Positions 63,814 through 64,000 of a stretch of DNA of 64,000 nucleotides are shown here, piece after piece. The stretch spans positions 62,001-126,000 of the forward strand of contig NZ_AUDQ01000004.1 in NCBI RefSeq assembly GCF_000425545.1. The letters are read 5' to 3'. Position 1 is the stretch's first letter. Each line of letters begins with the position of its first letter. Source of the DNA: Sporosarcina ureae DSM 2281 (GTDB lineage: Bacteria; Bacillota; Bacilli; Bacillales_A; Planococcaceae). A model generated the notes under the pieces. That model searched no databases. It was given only the letters and a program-made list of their open reading frames with translations, and had not been told where the DNA came from. A program made the translations under genes and the position numbers.

Positions 63814-64000
63814 TTAATAGGAAATTCCTACTCTATATCCTTTATAATCTTGTTTAGATAATTCATCATACGCGAACGCAGCAGTATCACCGGTAGAAAT
63901 CTTGGCGCCATCAATCGGTAAGTACTCTCTTTCCGTCCGATAATTGCCGACCGCTTCTCCATCAGGTAAATAGGTTGGGCACACGATCGTCCAGTCTAGA
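63814..64000 (-). CDS. NAD(P)-binding Rossmann protein (NmrA/SDR-like), C-terminal fragment
   Basis: Open from the window edge to TAA at 63814-63816. The 62 visible residues start [18 protein letters not shown], include [23 protein letters not shown] and end GYRVGISY. The (L)DWTIV.P...P pattern and ISTGDTAAF resemble the C-terminal part of atypical SDR NAD(P)H-binding proteins such as YwnB. The catalytic region lies outside the window, so function is open. The 127 bp between it and the sensor gene show only AT-rich sequence. Confidence 0.7.
   Translation of the reverse strand, partial: LDWTIVCPTYLPDGEAVGNYRTEREYLPIDGAKISTGDTAAFAYDELSKQDYKGYRVGISY

Overview
The window is chromosomal DNA from a low-GC, endospore-forming Firmicute. 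It is most likely a member of the Planococcaceae such as Sporosarcina; that assignment is inferred from gene order and protein character, not from a search. The marker is an almost complete Bacillus-type block on the minus strand, ctsR-mcsA-mcsB-clpC-radA-yacL-ispD-ispF-gltX-cysE-cysS-mrnC-rlmB-rae1-sigH-rpmG-secE-nusG-rplK-rplA-rplJ-rplL-(rsmC-like)-rpoB. Sporulation or germination traces (sigH, a CotD-like coat protein, a GerAB remnant) and many Firmicute RNA switches agree with this. I saw no rRNA, tRNA, IS element, prophage or CRISPR array.

Layout. 1-21000 is the conserved stress, translation and transcription block, with its promoters, an L10 leader, a Cys T-box and two CtsR operators; disA is missing from its usual place between radA and yacL. 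21200-23200 holds biotin genes (bioY-bioB behind a BirA-type operator) and a small membrane protein. 23260-28900 is a SAM-riboswitch methionine operon (Hcy methyltransferase/MTHFR fusion plus metH). 28900-34020 is mixed: a coat protein, small genes, a DUF779/aldehyde dehydrogenase pair with a cre site, a broken gerAB fragment and a DUF3238 protein. 34200-37280 is a TPP-riboswitch thiamin operon (thiM-thiD-thiE-thiW). 37300-41670 has D-serine dehydratase and the membrane-fluidity system desR-desK-des.

41700-42910 is the strangest stretch. It is a non-coding-looking array of repeats: two diverged direct repeats, one long hairpin, then three tandem copies of a unit of about 283 bp. Each copy carries a 46-nt hairpin with the loop CGCACTTT, while the upstream hairpin has the complementary loop AAAGTGCC. 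This is the best candidate here for something undescribed.

43130-46960 contains a PAP2 phosphatase, MscL, a 30-residue membrane peptide, a GntR-regulated ABC transporter and an acyl-CoA thioesterase. 47046-49953 is a murein-peptide recycling operon (ykfA-ykfB-ykfC). It is followed by an AT-rich gap with DnaA-box-like motifs and by the trp operon trpEDCFBA, which is controlled by a Trp T-box and lacks trpG. 56555 to the end has a pseudouridine synthase, a PAS-GGDEF-EAL protein, an NCS2 permease, a methyltransferase, a dCache-GGDEF cyclase split by an apparent one-base frameshift, and the tail of an NAD(P)-binding protein.

The genes work together mainly as nutrient-sensing biosynthetic operons (Cys, Trp, Met, biotin, thiamin), each under its own RNA or protein switch, beside a housekeeping block that couples proteostasis (CtsR/McsAB/ClpC) to transcription and translation.
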